Below are positions 10,245 to 20,919 of a stretch of 64,000 nt of DNA, piece by piece. The notes below the pieces were generated by a model. That model was not told the DNA's origin. It made no database searches and was given only the letters and a program-made list of their open reading frames with translations. Both the position numbers and the translations under genes were made by a program. The stretch spans positions 2,889,569-2,953,568 of the forward strand of contig NW_020954551.1 in assembly GCF_900497805.2 (NCBI RefSeq), written 5' to 3'. Positions within the stretch are counted from its first letter, which is position 1. Each line of letters opens with the position of its first letter. This DNA is from Vombatus ursinus. Its lineage: Eukaryota > Chordata > Mammalia > Diprotodontia > Vombatidae.

Positions 10245-10600
10245 GCTCCCTTCCTGCAAGAGTTCATCAGCCTTGGAAGTCCACCTCATCACTACCCTCT
10301 GATTGGAGGGTGGGGTCATGAGCTCCAAACCTGCATTTAAGGAGGGAGCTCAGCTGAGACCCTTCCTCATCTCTCACCTGACTATACCACTTTGGGACTT
10401 CTCTCACTGACTTCTTCACCAAGCCCACATCACGAACTTTCTCCCCCTTAATCAATTAGTTGTAAGCTCCTTGAGAGCAGGGGCTGTCTCTATTTTTTCA
10501 TATTTCCTCCCTAGCACTTAGTACAGTGCCTGGCACTTAACAAATGTTTGTTGACTATTCCCTACTGGTTCACTGAGTCTGTGGGAGATTGTTCTCGATT
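10245..10600 (+). repeat. Unclassified interspersed repeat B, copy 1
   Basis: Shares CCTCTGATTGGA, CATTTAAGGAGGG, GCTCAGCT and CTTTGGGACTTCTCT, in the same order and spacing, with 33385-33760. Both copies end in an L2-like terminus (TTGTAAGCTCCTTGAGAGCA, GTGCCTGGCACTTAACAAAT). Probably a non-autonomous element or an L2-family subregion. Confidence 0.6.
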
Positions 10601-10920
10601 GTTTGCAGTGTTAAAAACAATCATACTGTATGGCATATCTCTGTTATTTTCAACTTGGCCAGTCTTGATTAAACGCTTTAGGCATTTGATTTTTGTTTTC
10701 TACCTGGTCTGTGAGTAGCGTAGCGCAATTGACTTGGATTGAGCTTCCAGTTCACTAATATTAAAAGTTCTTCTTCAGACAAACTGCTATCTAGCCATGC
10801 CTCCCCACTTCATCAAGTTCTTCTGAGATGGAATTTTTTCAGTCTAAGAGTAAGACAAAACTGATTCAAATTGGTAAACATGGAGAGATAAAGGATCCTA
10901 TGGATTAGAAATGCAAACTC
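10601..10920. other. Unannotated intergenic sequence
   Basis: No gene or repeat recognised. Confidence 0.4.
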
Positions 10921-11710
10921 TGAAACAACCATAGGAAAGAATGCTTCAAATCACTAATAACAAGAAAAATGCAAATCAAAATAGATTTCACCTCCAATTC
11001 AGCACATGGGCAAAGACCGTTAAAACATGAGACTAGTTGTTGTTGGAGGGGTCTTGTGGAAAGATGAGCACACTAATACACAATTGGTGGCATGCTGAAT
11101 TGGTTCAACCTTTCTGGAAAGCAATCCGGAATTATGCTAAGAAAGTAACTAAAATGTCCATACCCTCTGATGCAGAGATTTGATTGCCAAGGTATATACC
11201 TCAAAGAGGTAAATGACAAAAAGAAAAGCCCCAAGTACATTGAAATATTTATGGCAAAAAAAAAAAAAAAACAAAAAACAAACAAAAAACGTCTCTTTTT
11301 TATTTTTTAATTTTTATTTATTTTTTTTTTTTTTTGTAGCAGCAAGGAACTGGAAACAAAGTAGATGCTCATCAGTCAGGGGAATGGCTAAACAAATTGT
11401 GCTGTGTCCTATCACAAATGGAATGAAGGATTACAGAGCTGTAAGAAACTATGAAAGTGATAAACACAGAGAATCTTGGGAAGGTATATGTGAACTGATG
11501 CAAAGTGAAGTAAGTAGAACTAGAAAAACAATATACACTATTACTACAACAACATGAAGGAAAAAAACATTCAGAACTGAATGCTATGAGATTATAATGA
11601 CCAATCTTGGCCCCCCAAAAAGGACAGGAGAAGCCACCACCTCCTTTCTTGCCAGAAGTAGGAAACTATGGATGTGGACCACTGCATATAACATCAAACT
11701 TTTTTGATGT
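10921..11710 (+). mobile_element. LINE-1 ORF2 end and 3' UTR
   Basis: Matches the marsupial L1 3' region in order: TCAAATCACTAATAACAAG, ACACAATTGGTGGCATGC, AAAGTAACTAAAATGTCCAT, GGAACTGGAAACAAAGTAG, GAACTGATGCAAAGTGAAG, ATTATAATGACCAATCTTGG. An A-rich/T-rich expansion at about 11257-11335 interrupts it. Confidence 0.8.
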
Positions 11711-11870
11711 TTTCGTTAGTTTTGCTAAGCTAATTTTTTATTTTTCCAATTCATTATGTATTTATTTTTAAATTAATAATCAATTTATTAATAATGGCTA
11801 GCAAATAATTAATCCATTCAGGTCAGCGGCTTTCTCTCATAAACCAAAGACTAACCTCAGGGGCTGTTGA
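11711..11870. other. A/T-rich sequence next to an L1 end
   Basis: Low complexity, possibly the remaining L1 tail (TTTTTTGATGTTTTCG). Confidence 0.4.
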
Positions 11871-11874
11871 ACAT

Positions 11875-12190
11875 GTATATACCCTTAGAAGAGTCTATTT
11901 ATTTATTTTTAACTTATAATTGTTTTTGAGTTCTAAATTCTTTCCCTCCCCTTGGCTCCTCCCTCACCCATTGAGAAGGGAAGTAATATGATATCAGTTA
12001 TACATGTGAAATCATGCAAAACGTATTTCTCTATTAGTGATGTTGCAAAAAAAAGGAAAAAACCACCAAGAAAAATAAAATGAAAAAAAGTATACTTCAA
12101 TTTGCACTCAGAGTTCATTAGATCTCTTTCCAGAGATGGAAAGTAATTTTGATCATGAGTCCTTAGGAATTGTCTTGGGTCATTGTATTA
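11875..12190 (-). mobile_element. Antisense LINE-1-type 3' end
   Basis: Shares GAGAAGG, GATATCAGTTATACATGTG, ATCATGCAAAACG, TTCCAGAGATGGA and GTCTTGGGTCATTGTATT with copies at 20425-20790 and 49385-50085. The last copy continues into clear antisense L1 sequence. Confidence 0.6.
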
Positions 12191-12264
12191 ATCAGAATAA
12201 CTAAATTTTTTGCATTTAATCACTTTTACAGTATTGCTTAACTGTTTTTTTCTCTTTTTAATTT

Positions 12265-12378
12265 AGTCAGTCAATCAATTAACATTTATTAATCACGTAC
12301 TGCATGCCGGGCTAAGTACTGATGATACAAAAAGAGGCAAAAAACAGACCCTGCCCTCAAAGAGTTCCCAATCTAATG
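12265..12378 (-). mobile_element. L2 LINE 3' end, antisense
   Basis: CAATTAACATTTATTAATCA, GCTAAGTACTGATGATAC, CTGCCCTCAAAGAGTTCC: the inverted L2 terminus. Confidence 0.75.
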
Positions 12379-12485
12379 ATAATCTAATTGTTATAAGGGA
12401 TGTTTTTCTGGGAGGAAGAGAGAGGAAGAATACATTGGAAAATGTAGGTGATGTAAAAACAAAATATATCAACAAAAATGTGGTT
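12379..12485 (+). mobile_element. LINE-1 3' terminus
   Basis: TTGTTATAAGGGATG, CTGGGAGGAAGAG and GTAGGTGATGTAAAAACAAA then ATATCAACAAAAATG: the marsupial L1 end. Confidence 0.75.
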
Positions 12486-13035
12486 TTTTTTTAAGAGACA
12501 AAAGAATTCTATCATAATTAAAGGTTTCATTGACAGTGAAAAATTGTGTTGGTATTTAATGACCTAGCAATTATATTCATAAAGGGAAAGTTAACCTGAA
12601 TGACAAAAAGTAAGAAAATCAATAATATTAGAGAACTGGAAAAGTCCACTTATTTCTTATGGAGAGCTAGCCTCAGAGACTGGAAGATCTAAGTATAAGC
12701 CCCATTTCTGACCCATAATGCCCCAGGCAACTCTCTATCAATCTCAGAGGAGATACCAACACACATTAGTAATAATAGTTCCTCATTATTCTGGTGAAAC
12801 CATAGATCCGGTCAAAATAATATTAACAACAAATAATTTAATAGAATAAATCCAGCAAAATTATAAATGTAATGTGCCCCTTCCCCTTAAAGCATGTGGC
12901 CTTGAGAAACAAGCTTAAAGTTTTGGTGTTGTCTCATCTGTCATTTTCAATTCTGGGTGCAAGGAGTAGAGTCAGGAGCTCAAGCCACGGGGATCTTGAA
13001 GCCCCAAATTCCATGCTGGACATTGCAGCTCTCCC
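12486..13035. other. Mostly unannotated; weak MIR trace
   Basis: A degenerate MIR-like stretch (CTAGCCTCAGAGACTGGAAG) lies at about 12665-12755. No gene seen. Confidence 0.4.
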
Positions 13036-13135
13036 AGCTGCAACCTGACAGGGCTGCTGTGAGGATCAAATGAGATGATAATTTTAAAGCACTTAGGATG
13101 ATACCCGGTGCATCGCAAGCCCTTGAGGAACAATG
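13036..13135 (+). repeat. MIR SINE 3' part
   Basis: GGGCTGCTGTGAGGATCAAA then TGAGATGATAATTTTAAAGC and ACCCGGTGCATCGCAAGC: the MIR 3' region. Confidence 0.6.
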
Positions 13136-13549
13136 GTCTGGAGTGCTAGCCCAATGAGGTTTTGAACTTGAACTTGGTGGGACTAATGCTATGTAGGAAC
13201 TAAATTAAGCAGTAAGTCTAATCCCTTCTCCCACAAGGTGGTATGAAACTATTATGTCCCAAGGTGTTGGTAAAAATGTTTATATGTTTGTCCTTGCTGT
13301 GCCTTTGAAGTCAATATTCCTCTGTAAAAGCTAATCTGACATTAAGTGGTTAAGTGGAACCGAGATGCCAGTCACTCTAGTCACTGGTCCCTAAAAGGGA
13401 GTGTAGGGAAACAACCAGTGGGGAGCTCTGGCTAATGGCAGAAAAGAGACACCTTCTCCAACTTCTTCAGAGTACCAGAGAATGGCTGGGGATGGGACTG
13501 GGGGATGTAACACCCCTGACTTTCAGAAAATGGGACCAGAACAAATACA

Positions 13550-13775
13550 TAGCTTGTAAATATTAGTGATTTAGAGCGTTCGTTCATATGACTATTGATA
13601 GTTTTGATTTCTTCTCTGAAAATTGCCTGTTCGTGTCCTTTGACCGTTTATTACATGGGGAATGACTCTTATTCTTATCCATTTGAATCAGTTCCCTATA
13701 AATCTTAGAAAACAAAATTTTATCAGAGAAACTTGTTGCAAAAAAAATTCCCCCATTTATCTGAATCAGTTTCAT
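13550..13775 (-). mobile_element. LINE-1 ORF2 fragment, antisense half of an inverted pair
   Basis: Inverted text reads CAACAAGTTTCTCTGATAAA, GGAACTGATTCAAATGG, AAACGGTCAAAGGACACG and CAGGCAATTTTCAGAGAAG, consecutive L1 ORF2 end sequence. See the partner at 13870-14220. Confidence 0.7.
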
Positions 13776-13869
13776 TTGTGCAAAAAGGGGATAATGATAG
13801 CATCTACCTGGCACATCGTAAGCACGAGAGCTTTAAAAAGAAGTAAAAGCATAGAATAGGTTACTGTGT

Positions 13870-14220
13870 CTGAAAAATAAAAAATCAGGGAAGGGATTCA
13901 TTTTTCAATAAAAATTACTGGAAAAACTAGAGAGCAAAATGCCCCAAAAATGGGATTAGAGTTGCATTCCATAATATATATCAAAATAAATTCCAAATGA
14001 ATTCATGGCCTACATATTTAAAACAAATAATTAGAAAAAATGTAATGTCTAGTCCCAGTTGTAGAGAAGAGGAAAATTTTTAAGTATTCATCAAATAGAA
14101 GAAATTACAGGGAATGAAACAATCATTTTGTCACATTAAAAATAAAATTTCAGTGCTATAAAAAGGAAAGAAACAAATTGGGAAAAGATAGTTGCTCATA
14201 GTATTTCTGATGCAGTGGAT
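13870..14220 (+). mobile_element. LINE-1 ORF2 fragment, inverted partner
   Basis: AAATTCCAAATGAATTCATG, AAATTACAGGGAATGAAAC, CACATTAAAAATAAAATTTC and TTGGGAAAAGATAGTTGC. This is L1 ORF2 sequence that ends just where the antisense fragment begins, as expected for a 5'-inverted L1 on the minus strand. Confidence 0.65.
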
Positions 14221-14339
14221 TTAAAAGGGGAATTAGCTGATCAACTTGATAAGCTTGTAGGGTGGTGAACCTTTGTTTGGGACTTCAATTGTATCTCAAC
14301 TCATTGGGAATGAGTTAATGAGTGGGTCAACCTATTGTC

Positions 14340-14568
14340 TGTGCTGGTCTAGGTGCACAGAGTGCCCATCCTGAAGTCAGGAAGACTCATCTTCCTGAGT
14401 TCAAAAATCTGACTCTGGCCAAATCATTTAACCCTGTTTGCCTAAGTTTCCTCATCTGTAAAATGAGCTAGAGAAGGAAATGGCAAACTGCTCCAGTATC
14501 TCTGCCAAGAAAACCCCAAATGGGGTCACCAAGAGTCCGACACAAACCGAAACAACTCAACAACAAAT
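14340..14568 (+). repeat. Mar1-like SINE with RTE-type tail
   Basis: CTGAAGTCAGGAAGACTC, CTCATCTGTAAAATGAGC, CAAGAAAACCCCAAATGGGG and ACCGAAACAACTCAACAACA. Confidence 0.85.
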
Positions 14569-15175
14569 AAAAGAATAAAGACGATCAGTTATGGAATCAA
14601 TCCTTTTTCTTTTTTTCTCCCTTTAACCTATTCTGTTTTTGAAATTGAGGGAACTAAGCATAAATACAAGACTAGCAACCTGAAAATGGCCTTTGATCTC
14701 TGATTCCCTAGGAGCCAAGCAATGGTCCTCAGCGCCCGAATGAGCAGACAGATAATTTCTGGACCTTGAGCTCCTGGACTACGAAGGTTTAGATCCAGCC
14801 TTGATCAGCCAGAGGCATGTGGCAGTCGTGCACATGCCCAGACTCACGGCTGCCTTGGGAGAGAACTACGTGACACCCTGACCCTCTAGAGAGAGGGAAG
14901 GGCAGTTCTTGAGCAGTGCCAACCTCAGGGAGCTCTGGGACCCAGCCTTGTAAGAAGGGAAAATTCCAGCACAGCACCATCTTCTTAAGGAGAAAAGGAT
15001 TGCACACGAGATCCCCTCAGAGAAAGAAGAGCAGGAAGGAAGGAGGGAGCCATACCAGGAGAAGCAAGACACCTGGATCTGTTATTGCCATGCATTAGCT
15101 GGACAGTAGCGATCTCAATAGAATACTGGAAAAACTAACGTAATAGATCTGTGGAGTCTGATGAGAAAGATGTTA
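14569..15175. other. Unannotated intergenic sequence
   Basis: Short overlapping open frames at 14.79-15.10 kb have no family motif. No repeat recognised. Confidence 0.4.
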
Positions 15176-15400
15176 CCTCTCTAGAAACTCCAATTTGGTT
15201 CACCATCTGCTGGGGGCAGGAGGTGAGTGCAAGTACCATAACTCTGGATACCTGTAGGCGTCTCTGGGGTGAAAGTGGGAAGCACGGCCTGGGAGGGAAG
15301 TTCTGCTTTTAGTAATCCTAAGTGTATTTCACTTCCGGAGGAGTCCATGCCCTGAGGGTAGTACCATTATGCTGGATGCCTGGAGTGAAAGGAGGATTCA
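15176..15400 (+). repeat. Unclassified repeat A, copy 1
   Basis: Shares CCTCTCTAGAAAC.CCAATTTGGTT, ACCATCTGCTGGG, GGATACCTGTAGG.GTCTCT and GGGTGAAAGTGGGA, in the same order, with 17727-17905. Origin unknown: an LTR-like or local duplication is possible. Confidence 0.6.
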
Positions 15401-15790
15401 CCAGAATGCTGGGGATTTGTCCTCTTTGCAAACCCGTTCGTTTCTATTACAATGGAAATCAGAATGACAGGGTAATGCTATGAGTCTGGGAGATTGAACT
15501 GGACCCGAGGACAAGATGAGACTCTCTGGTTAAGGAAAGGGAAACCTCTTAACTATTTATGGGCTACCGTGAATTCCTTTTGTTGTTTTTTCATTTTTCT
15601 ACGTGGTGCACTAAAAGTTTTCCTGTACCTAAAATACATTGTTAGCTAGAGCGCTTTCATGAAACCCGGCAAGTCCACATGTGTGAAGAGCTATATTGAA
15701 ACAATATTTGGAGATTTGCCAAAGAAGCATGAGATCTTGAAACTGCCCCCAAATTCTAACCCTGTCTCTGTTAAGTCCAGAACCTGAGTC
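15401..15790. other. Unannotated intergenic sequence
   Basis: No gene or repeat recognised. Confidence 0.4.
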
Positions 15791-16055
15791 CTAGGCCATG
15801 GTTTATACTGATAGAAATCTAACAACTAAAATATACAAGGAATTTACACAAATCTGTAAGAGCAAAATTCATTCCCCAATAGATAAATGATCAAAGGACA
15901 TAGATTTTTGAGACAAACGATCAATAACTTCATGAAAAAATTTTTCAAACTGTCCAATGATCATAGAATTACAAATTACATCAATCCTGAAATATCACAT
16001 TATATCTATTAAATTAGGAAATGTAATTTTTAAACGATAAAAATTAGCTGCTGGG
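15791..16055 (+). mobile_element. LINE-1 ORF2 fragment
   Basis: AAAATATACAAGGAATTTAC, AATTCATTCCCCAATAGATA, TGATCAAAGGACATAG and CATTATATCTATTAAATTAG: L1 ORF2 3' region. Confidence 0.7.
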
Positions 16056-16838
16056 TGGGACTTTAACTCAGTTTCCCTGACAGAGCCAGGATTTTCTGCT
16101 GGTATCGAGTGTCCGTGCATACAGGGATTTAATGCAGACAAGCATTTTTGTTGGGGTTAGAACAATGGACAGGTCCTAAAGCAGGTCTTGGTGACTGTCC
16201 CTAAATTTGCTTGAAACTTCTCTCTGAATTAGAGATGGTAGGATAAAGTTCAGGGATCTGAGGGTCTGATTGATTGAGTCCAGCTTCCTCACTGACCGCC
16301 CACGAGATGGAAAGCCACTTGTAGTGATGTTCGTTAACTTAAAAAAAACACTGAAGACATGAATTATCTACAGCACCCTGCAATGTACCAAATTTATTTT
16401 TAAGACCAAATAAAATTATAAATGCCAAAAGGAAATCTCTACCTTAGTCCTCTCCCAGAGACAAGAATAAACAAATAAGTGGATCTTATGTTTCACTGGT
16501 CAATAAACCAAAGTTTTTTGAGATCAACAGGGAAAACTAGTTTTAGAATACGTTCTTTGTCATTACATTCTGAAACCTTTCTAGGAGGAGGTGCAGTTTA
16601 TTTGAAAGTAACTGTGCTGTATAAAAGATGTCAATACAATTTTAATTTTAAAAAATAGGTGGAGGGGGGAAGAAAACTTTCCCATAATGTTCAGACTTTG
16701 TCACCATGACAAACAAATCCTCAGTTGAGTTATTAACAGTCTTTTGGGCAGTAAAGTAGTTTTTCTCCCTTTACTTCCTAGGGAGGTTCTAGCAGACATT
16801 TCCATATTCCTTTTCATAAGTCATAGCATTTTAGAGCT
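16056..16838. other. Unannotated intergenic sequence
   Basis: A/T-rich, with no recognisable gene or repeat. Confidence 0.4.
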
Positions 16839-17045
16839 GTCCAGGGACTATGGGTGTGGAACATTGCATATACTGTCATACTTAGTTGATAATGTTGGCT
16901 ACTTTTGCTGAATTGCTTTTTCTTCTCTCTTTTAAAATCCTTGTTATAATGGTGAACTTCCTGGGAAGGAGAAAGGAAAGGAGAGATCTGGAAATTAAAT
17001 TGTAAAATTGTAAATTGTGAAAACAAAAGACACCTGTACATATAT
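16839..17045 (+). mobile_element. LINE-1 3' terminus
   Basis: GGGACTATGGGTGTGGAACA, TTGCATATACTGTCATAC, TTTGCTGAATTGCTTTTTC, CTTGTTATAATGGTGAACTT: marsupial L1 3' UTR. Confidence 0.8.
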
Positions 17046-17054
17046 TAATCTTTG

Positions 17055-17165
17055 AAAGAATTTTGGAGCCAGAAGGGACTTTATTGATCATTCTAATTCC
17101 AATCCCCTCGTTTCACATATGAGGAAATGGAGACACAGAGAATTTTGTGCTCAGGCCCAGTTAAT
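17055..17165 (-). repeat. MIR-type SINE fragment, antisense
   Basis: GGAGCCAGAAGGGACTTTAT then CATATGAGGAAATGGAGACA. Confidence 0.5.
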
Positions 17166-17726
17166 TTCCTGAGTTCCTCTGTTCCTTTTGGCAGCTGCAT
17201 CCCTTTGTTAGTGGCGGAAGTAAAGGGAAGGCTAACGTAGCCAATTCCAATAATGAGATTCCTACACACACTTGGTCTTCTTCTCTCGTGTCCCTGAGGC
17301 TATTTGGCCCAACTTCCATTTAAATCTGGTTTAATTACAGGAAGAAATCATAATCTCTATCCCACTCCCTCTTAGTAGCTTTTCTGAATTTTCTTTGGAG
17401 GTGGCACAGTGGAGCTATACATGTATAAGCAAATCTAGCCAGTCTTTAAAAAGCAAACAACACCAAAAACACCTTCGTTTGACTCTGCCGTCCCCTCAAG
17501 CTATTTCTTGTTTTTTATCTCCCTTCCCTTTCACTGTTAACTTCAGAGATATTGGTTGCTTAAGACTGATGCCTGAAGCCACCAGTTTGTCTCCACCCCC
17601 TCCACTTTTCTAAGACTTTCTTGGGGATTCTTGTAACCTCAAGATAATTGGCATTAAGTCATCAGAGGGCTCGACAGGTGTCAGAAAAGAGGAATGGAAA
17701 TGGGTGTAAGTGGGGTCTGAGAATAC
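17166..17726. other. Unannotated intergenic sequence
   Basis: No gene or repeat recognised; the 72-residue open frame at 17395-17613 has no motif. Confidence 0.4.
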
Positions 17727-17905
17727 CTCTCTAGAAACCCCAATTTGGTTTACCATCTGCTGGGAGGAGGGAGTGAATGTAAATCCTTAAGGATTTGTCT
17801 GGATACCTGTAGGAGTCTCTAGGGTGAAAGTGGGAGGCACTGGAGTGTCAAGAGAGTTCTCTTTTTAGCAATTCTACGTAGGTTCTCCAGCCTCCCGGAA
17901 AGTGT
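17727..17905 (+). repeat. Unclassified repeat A, copy 2
   Basis: Direct-oriented diverged copy of 15176-15400, about 2.5 kb apart. Confidence 0.6.
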
Positions 17906-18430
17906 TACTGATAATGAAGGAGGCAGCTAGAGGCAGGGGAAAGGTGAATACAATTCATCTACCCTAATTTACCTACAAGTGCAGGCTCCAAGTCAACTGC
18001 AGGTTGAAGAGGTTGAGCCTGTCTTCAGGGAGGCTTATAGGAAGCTGATAGGTGTAGGTTTTAGTGTGACTAACAAAAGAGCTGAGAATGTGTTAACTAG
18101 GCCAGAGGCATATTCTCCCAGGTTGTTTCATTGTGTAATGGGGACTAGCCAACGAAAGCATAGCCTCGCTATGGCCAGGCTCCCATTGCTCTTAGAAAAG
18201 CTGGGGAAGCATAGTTTAGCAATGGATTGGTGGCGCAGCTGACTGGGGATAGAGGCAGCAACACAGGAGAAGAATGAAACCTTGATAAGAACCAGAGTTT
18301 GAATAAAGCCACTGTAGTAGGCCTGGAGGCAGTGTCTTGGACCAATTAGGGGAATTCCTAGTTCTATCTGAGAACTTTAAAACCTAAAGCCCAGGAGTAG
18401 CAAGTTTCAGAGCCAAAGTGTAGAGGAACA
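17906..18430. other. Unclassified sequence before the zinc-finger LINE
   Basis: No motif recognised. It may contain the upstream part of the LINE in a form too decayed to read, or an unknown repeat continuing from copy 2 of repeat A. Confidence 0.35.
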
Positions 18431-20115
18431 CAGACCTGCCCTTTACTAGTACTGTGAGTCACGTGGACTGTGTAGGTACAGATCCATTGCTCATACAAAA
18501 GCTGACTGAAATTTTCCAGGTTATATGGCAAGAGGAGGTTATTCCCCAGGAGTCCATCTCTGTAAAAGGTAAAGAAATAGATTGTCCTATAACAATCACT
18601 GAGGTCTCTCTCTTAGTCATTGCTGCAAAGTTCTTGCCAGAGGCCCCCTTAATAGGCTGATCCTTCACCTGGAAGATGATCATTTACCTGGGGGCCGGTG
18701 TGGCTTCAGAAAGGGCCTTAGAACAGTTCATATGGTGTTTGCTGTCTGACAACTCCAAGAGCAACGCCAAGAGCAGAACAGAGGTCTGCAATGTTCATTG
18801 ATCTGACTAAGGCTTTTGATACTGTCAGCAAGGGCTTATAGGAAATTATGTCAAAATTTGGTTGCCTGGAGAAATTCGTCGTCATGCCTGGAGAAACTGT
18901 ATGTCCACTTCACAACAGTATGCCTGCCTGGATTCTGGATAATGGTCAATGCTCTTGCACTTTCCCAGTCACCAGTGGAGTAAAGCAAGGCTGTGTGCTT
19001 GCTCTCATGCTTTTTAGCATGATGTTTTCAGCAATGTTGTCAGATGCCTTCAATGAAAATGAACACATCATCAAGGTTATCCATTGTACTGATGGTAAAT
19101 TATTTAACTTGAAAAGGCTACAAGCCAAGACTAAAGTAGACGGAGAGTTGGTGCATGGTTTTTTTGTTCACAGATGATTGTGCACTCAATACGGCCTCTG
19201 AAGCTAAGATGAAACAAAGTATGGATTAATTCTCTGAAGCTTGTGCTAATTCTGGCTTAATAATTAACATCAAGAAAACACAGGTGCTCTACCAACCAGC
19301 ACCATATCATCCATACATGGAACCATCGGTTACAGCAAATGGAGACGTTTTTAATACTGTGTTTTCTTATCTTGGCCCTATACTTTCCAGGAATGTACAC
19401 ATTGCTAATGAGGTTGATGCATGCATTGCCAAAGCTAGCTCAGTGTTTAGGAGGCTCAGAAGGAAAGTGTGGGAGAGAAGAGGTAATAGACTGCCTAACA
19501 AAGTGAAAGTCTAAAGAGCTGTTGTGGTGACCTCACTGTTGTATGCCTGTGAAAACTAGACAATATAGCAGCGCCATGCCAGGAAGCTAAATTGCTTCCA
19601 TTTGAATTGTCCTAGAAAGACTCTGATCATCACCTGGAAGGATAAGGTACCAGACACTGAGGTCCTTTCTCAAACAACATTCAAACTACTTCAGAGAGTG
19701 CAACTCCTATGGACTGGCCACCTTGCTCGAATGTCAAATGTATACTTGCCTATTTTATGGAGAAGTCACGAAAGGAAGCAACACAAGAAAAGTCTCAAGC
19801 TCTCTCTGAAGAACTTTAGAATTGGTTCCATGACATAGGAGAGGCCAGCGTAGGGCCATACAGCATGGCATGCCCGCATCAAAGGAGGCCTGTGCTCTAG
19901 GAGCAAAGCAGAATGGCGGCAGCACAGAAGAAATGCTGAGATGCACAAGTTCGGAGAATCCACCCCAAATGTCCCATGGACTATTTGTGCCCGACCTGCG
20001 GCAGGGCATTCCGAACTCATATTGGTCTGATCAGCCACAATCAGACACGCTGTAGCTTGACTCTAATACAGTGATGTCATTTCGGTCCTCTGCAAGAGCC
20101 AAGGACAACAACCAC
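18431..20115 (+). mobile_element. 5'-truncated LINE with reverse transcriptase and C-terminal zinc knuckle
   Basis: This is a decayed non-LTR retrotransposon ORF spread over several frames. In order it has LLIQKLTEIFQVIWQEE (RT N-terminus); MFIDLTKAFDTV (from 18791); TSGVKQGCVLA (from 18971), the canonical GVKQGC RT box; RLQAKTKV (near 19120); LFTDDCAL (near 19164-19187), the catalytic FADD box with Ala to Thr; VLYQPAPYHPYMEPS (from 19286); RNVHIANEVDACIAKAS; then a thumb-like region with TLLYACE. At the 3' end LCPTCGRAFRTHIGLISHNQ (near 19980-20040) has a CPxC...H pattern. The 3' terminus has CAAGAGCCAAGGACAACAAC. No endonuclease domain is visible, so it is 5' truncated. The clade is unresolved: RTE-X or an Ingi/Vingi-like lineage are candidates. 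It is clearly neither L1, L2 nor the RTE copies elsewhere in the window. Immobile. Confidence 0.75.
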
Positions 20116-20300
20116 CAAGGTCCAGGGAACCTCTATTTAACCAGGTTCTATCTTCAGCTTGGAGGGACTTCTATCCCAGGGTGACGCTGGAATGGAGAGG
20201 AATTGTATGGTCTATTGGGAAAGAAGGGGCCTACCAGAGAGCAAAGTCTACTTGACCACGAGCATGTGTACTGTCAGGATTCTTTCTTTTGTATGAAAAC
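20116..20300. other. Unannotated sequence
   Basis: No feature recognised between the LINE tail and the CA microsatellite. Confidence 0.4.
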
Positions 20301-20311
20301 ACATACAGACA

Positions 20312-20350
<39 letters not shown>
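20312..20350. repeat. (AC)n microsatellite
   Basis: Near-perfect CA tract. Confidence 0.9.
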
Positions 20351-20352
<2 letters not shown>

Positions 20353-20424
20353 TGCTAAACATTACATTCCTTACTATCTTAGTGCTTTCAAGGACACCCA
20401 AAGGAAGCTGAAAACTAGCTTAAT

Positions 20425-20790
20425 TCTTTTTTTTATAGTATTTTTTTTCCAATTATGTGTAAAGACAATTTTTAACATCCTTTCTTATAAAATTTTGAGT
20501 TCCAATTTTTCTTTCTCCTTCTCCCTAAGGCAGTAAGCAATTTGATATTGGTTATACATACGCAATCATGAAAAATATAGTTCCGTATTAGTCATGTTGT
20601 GAAAGAAGAAAGAGTTTGCAAAAGGAAGAAAACCATGAAAAGAATAAAGATAGTGGAAATAGTGTGCTTCAATCTCTATTCAGACTCCATCATTTCTTTC
20701 TCTGGATGTGAATAACATTTTCCATCATAAGTCTCTTAGAATTCTCTTGGATTATTGTATTGCTGAGAAGAGCTAAATTAATCATAGTTG
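20425..20790 (-). mobile_element. Antisense LINE-1-type 3' end
   Basis: Second copy of the family at 11875-12190: GATATTGGTTATACATACGC, AGTCATGTTGTGAAAG, CAGACTCCATCATTTC and TTATTGTATTGCTGAGAAG. Confidence 0.6.
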
Positions 20791-20919
20791 GTTGCCGGCC
20801 TAATTCTGACATTCTGAAAGTAAACTAGGGCTGGGACACAAGCCAGAGTTATTATTGAAACACTTCCAAGATAGGAAATTGGGTCCATGAGATACTAGAG
20901 CTTTGGCAACTGATATGTG

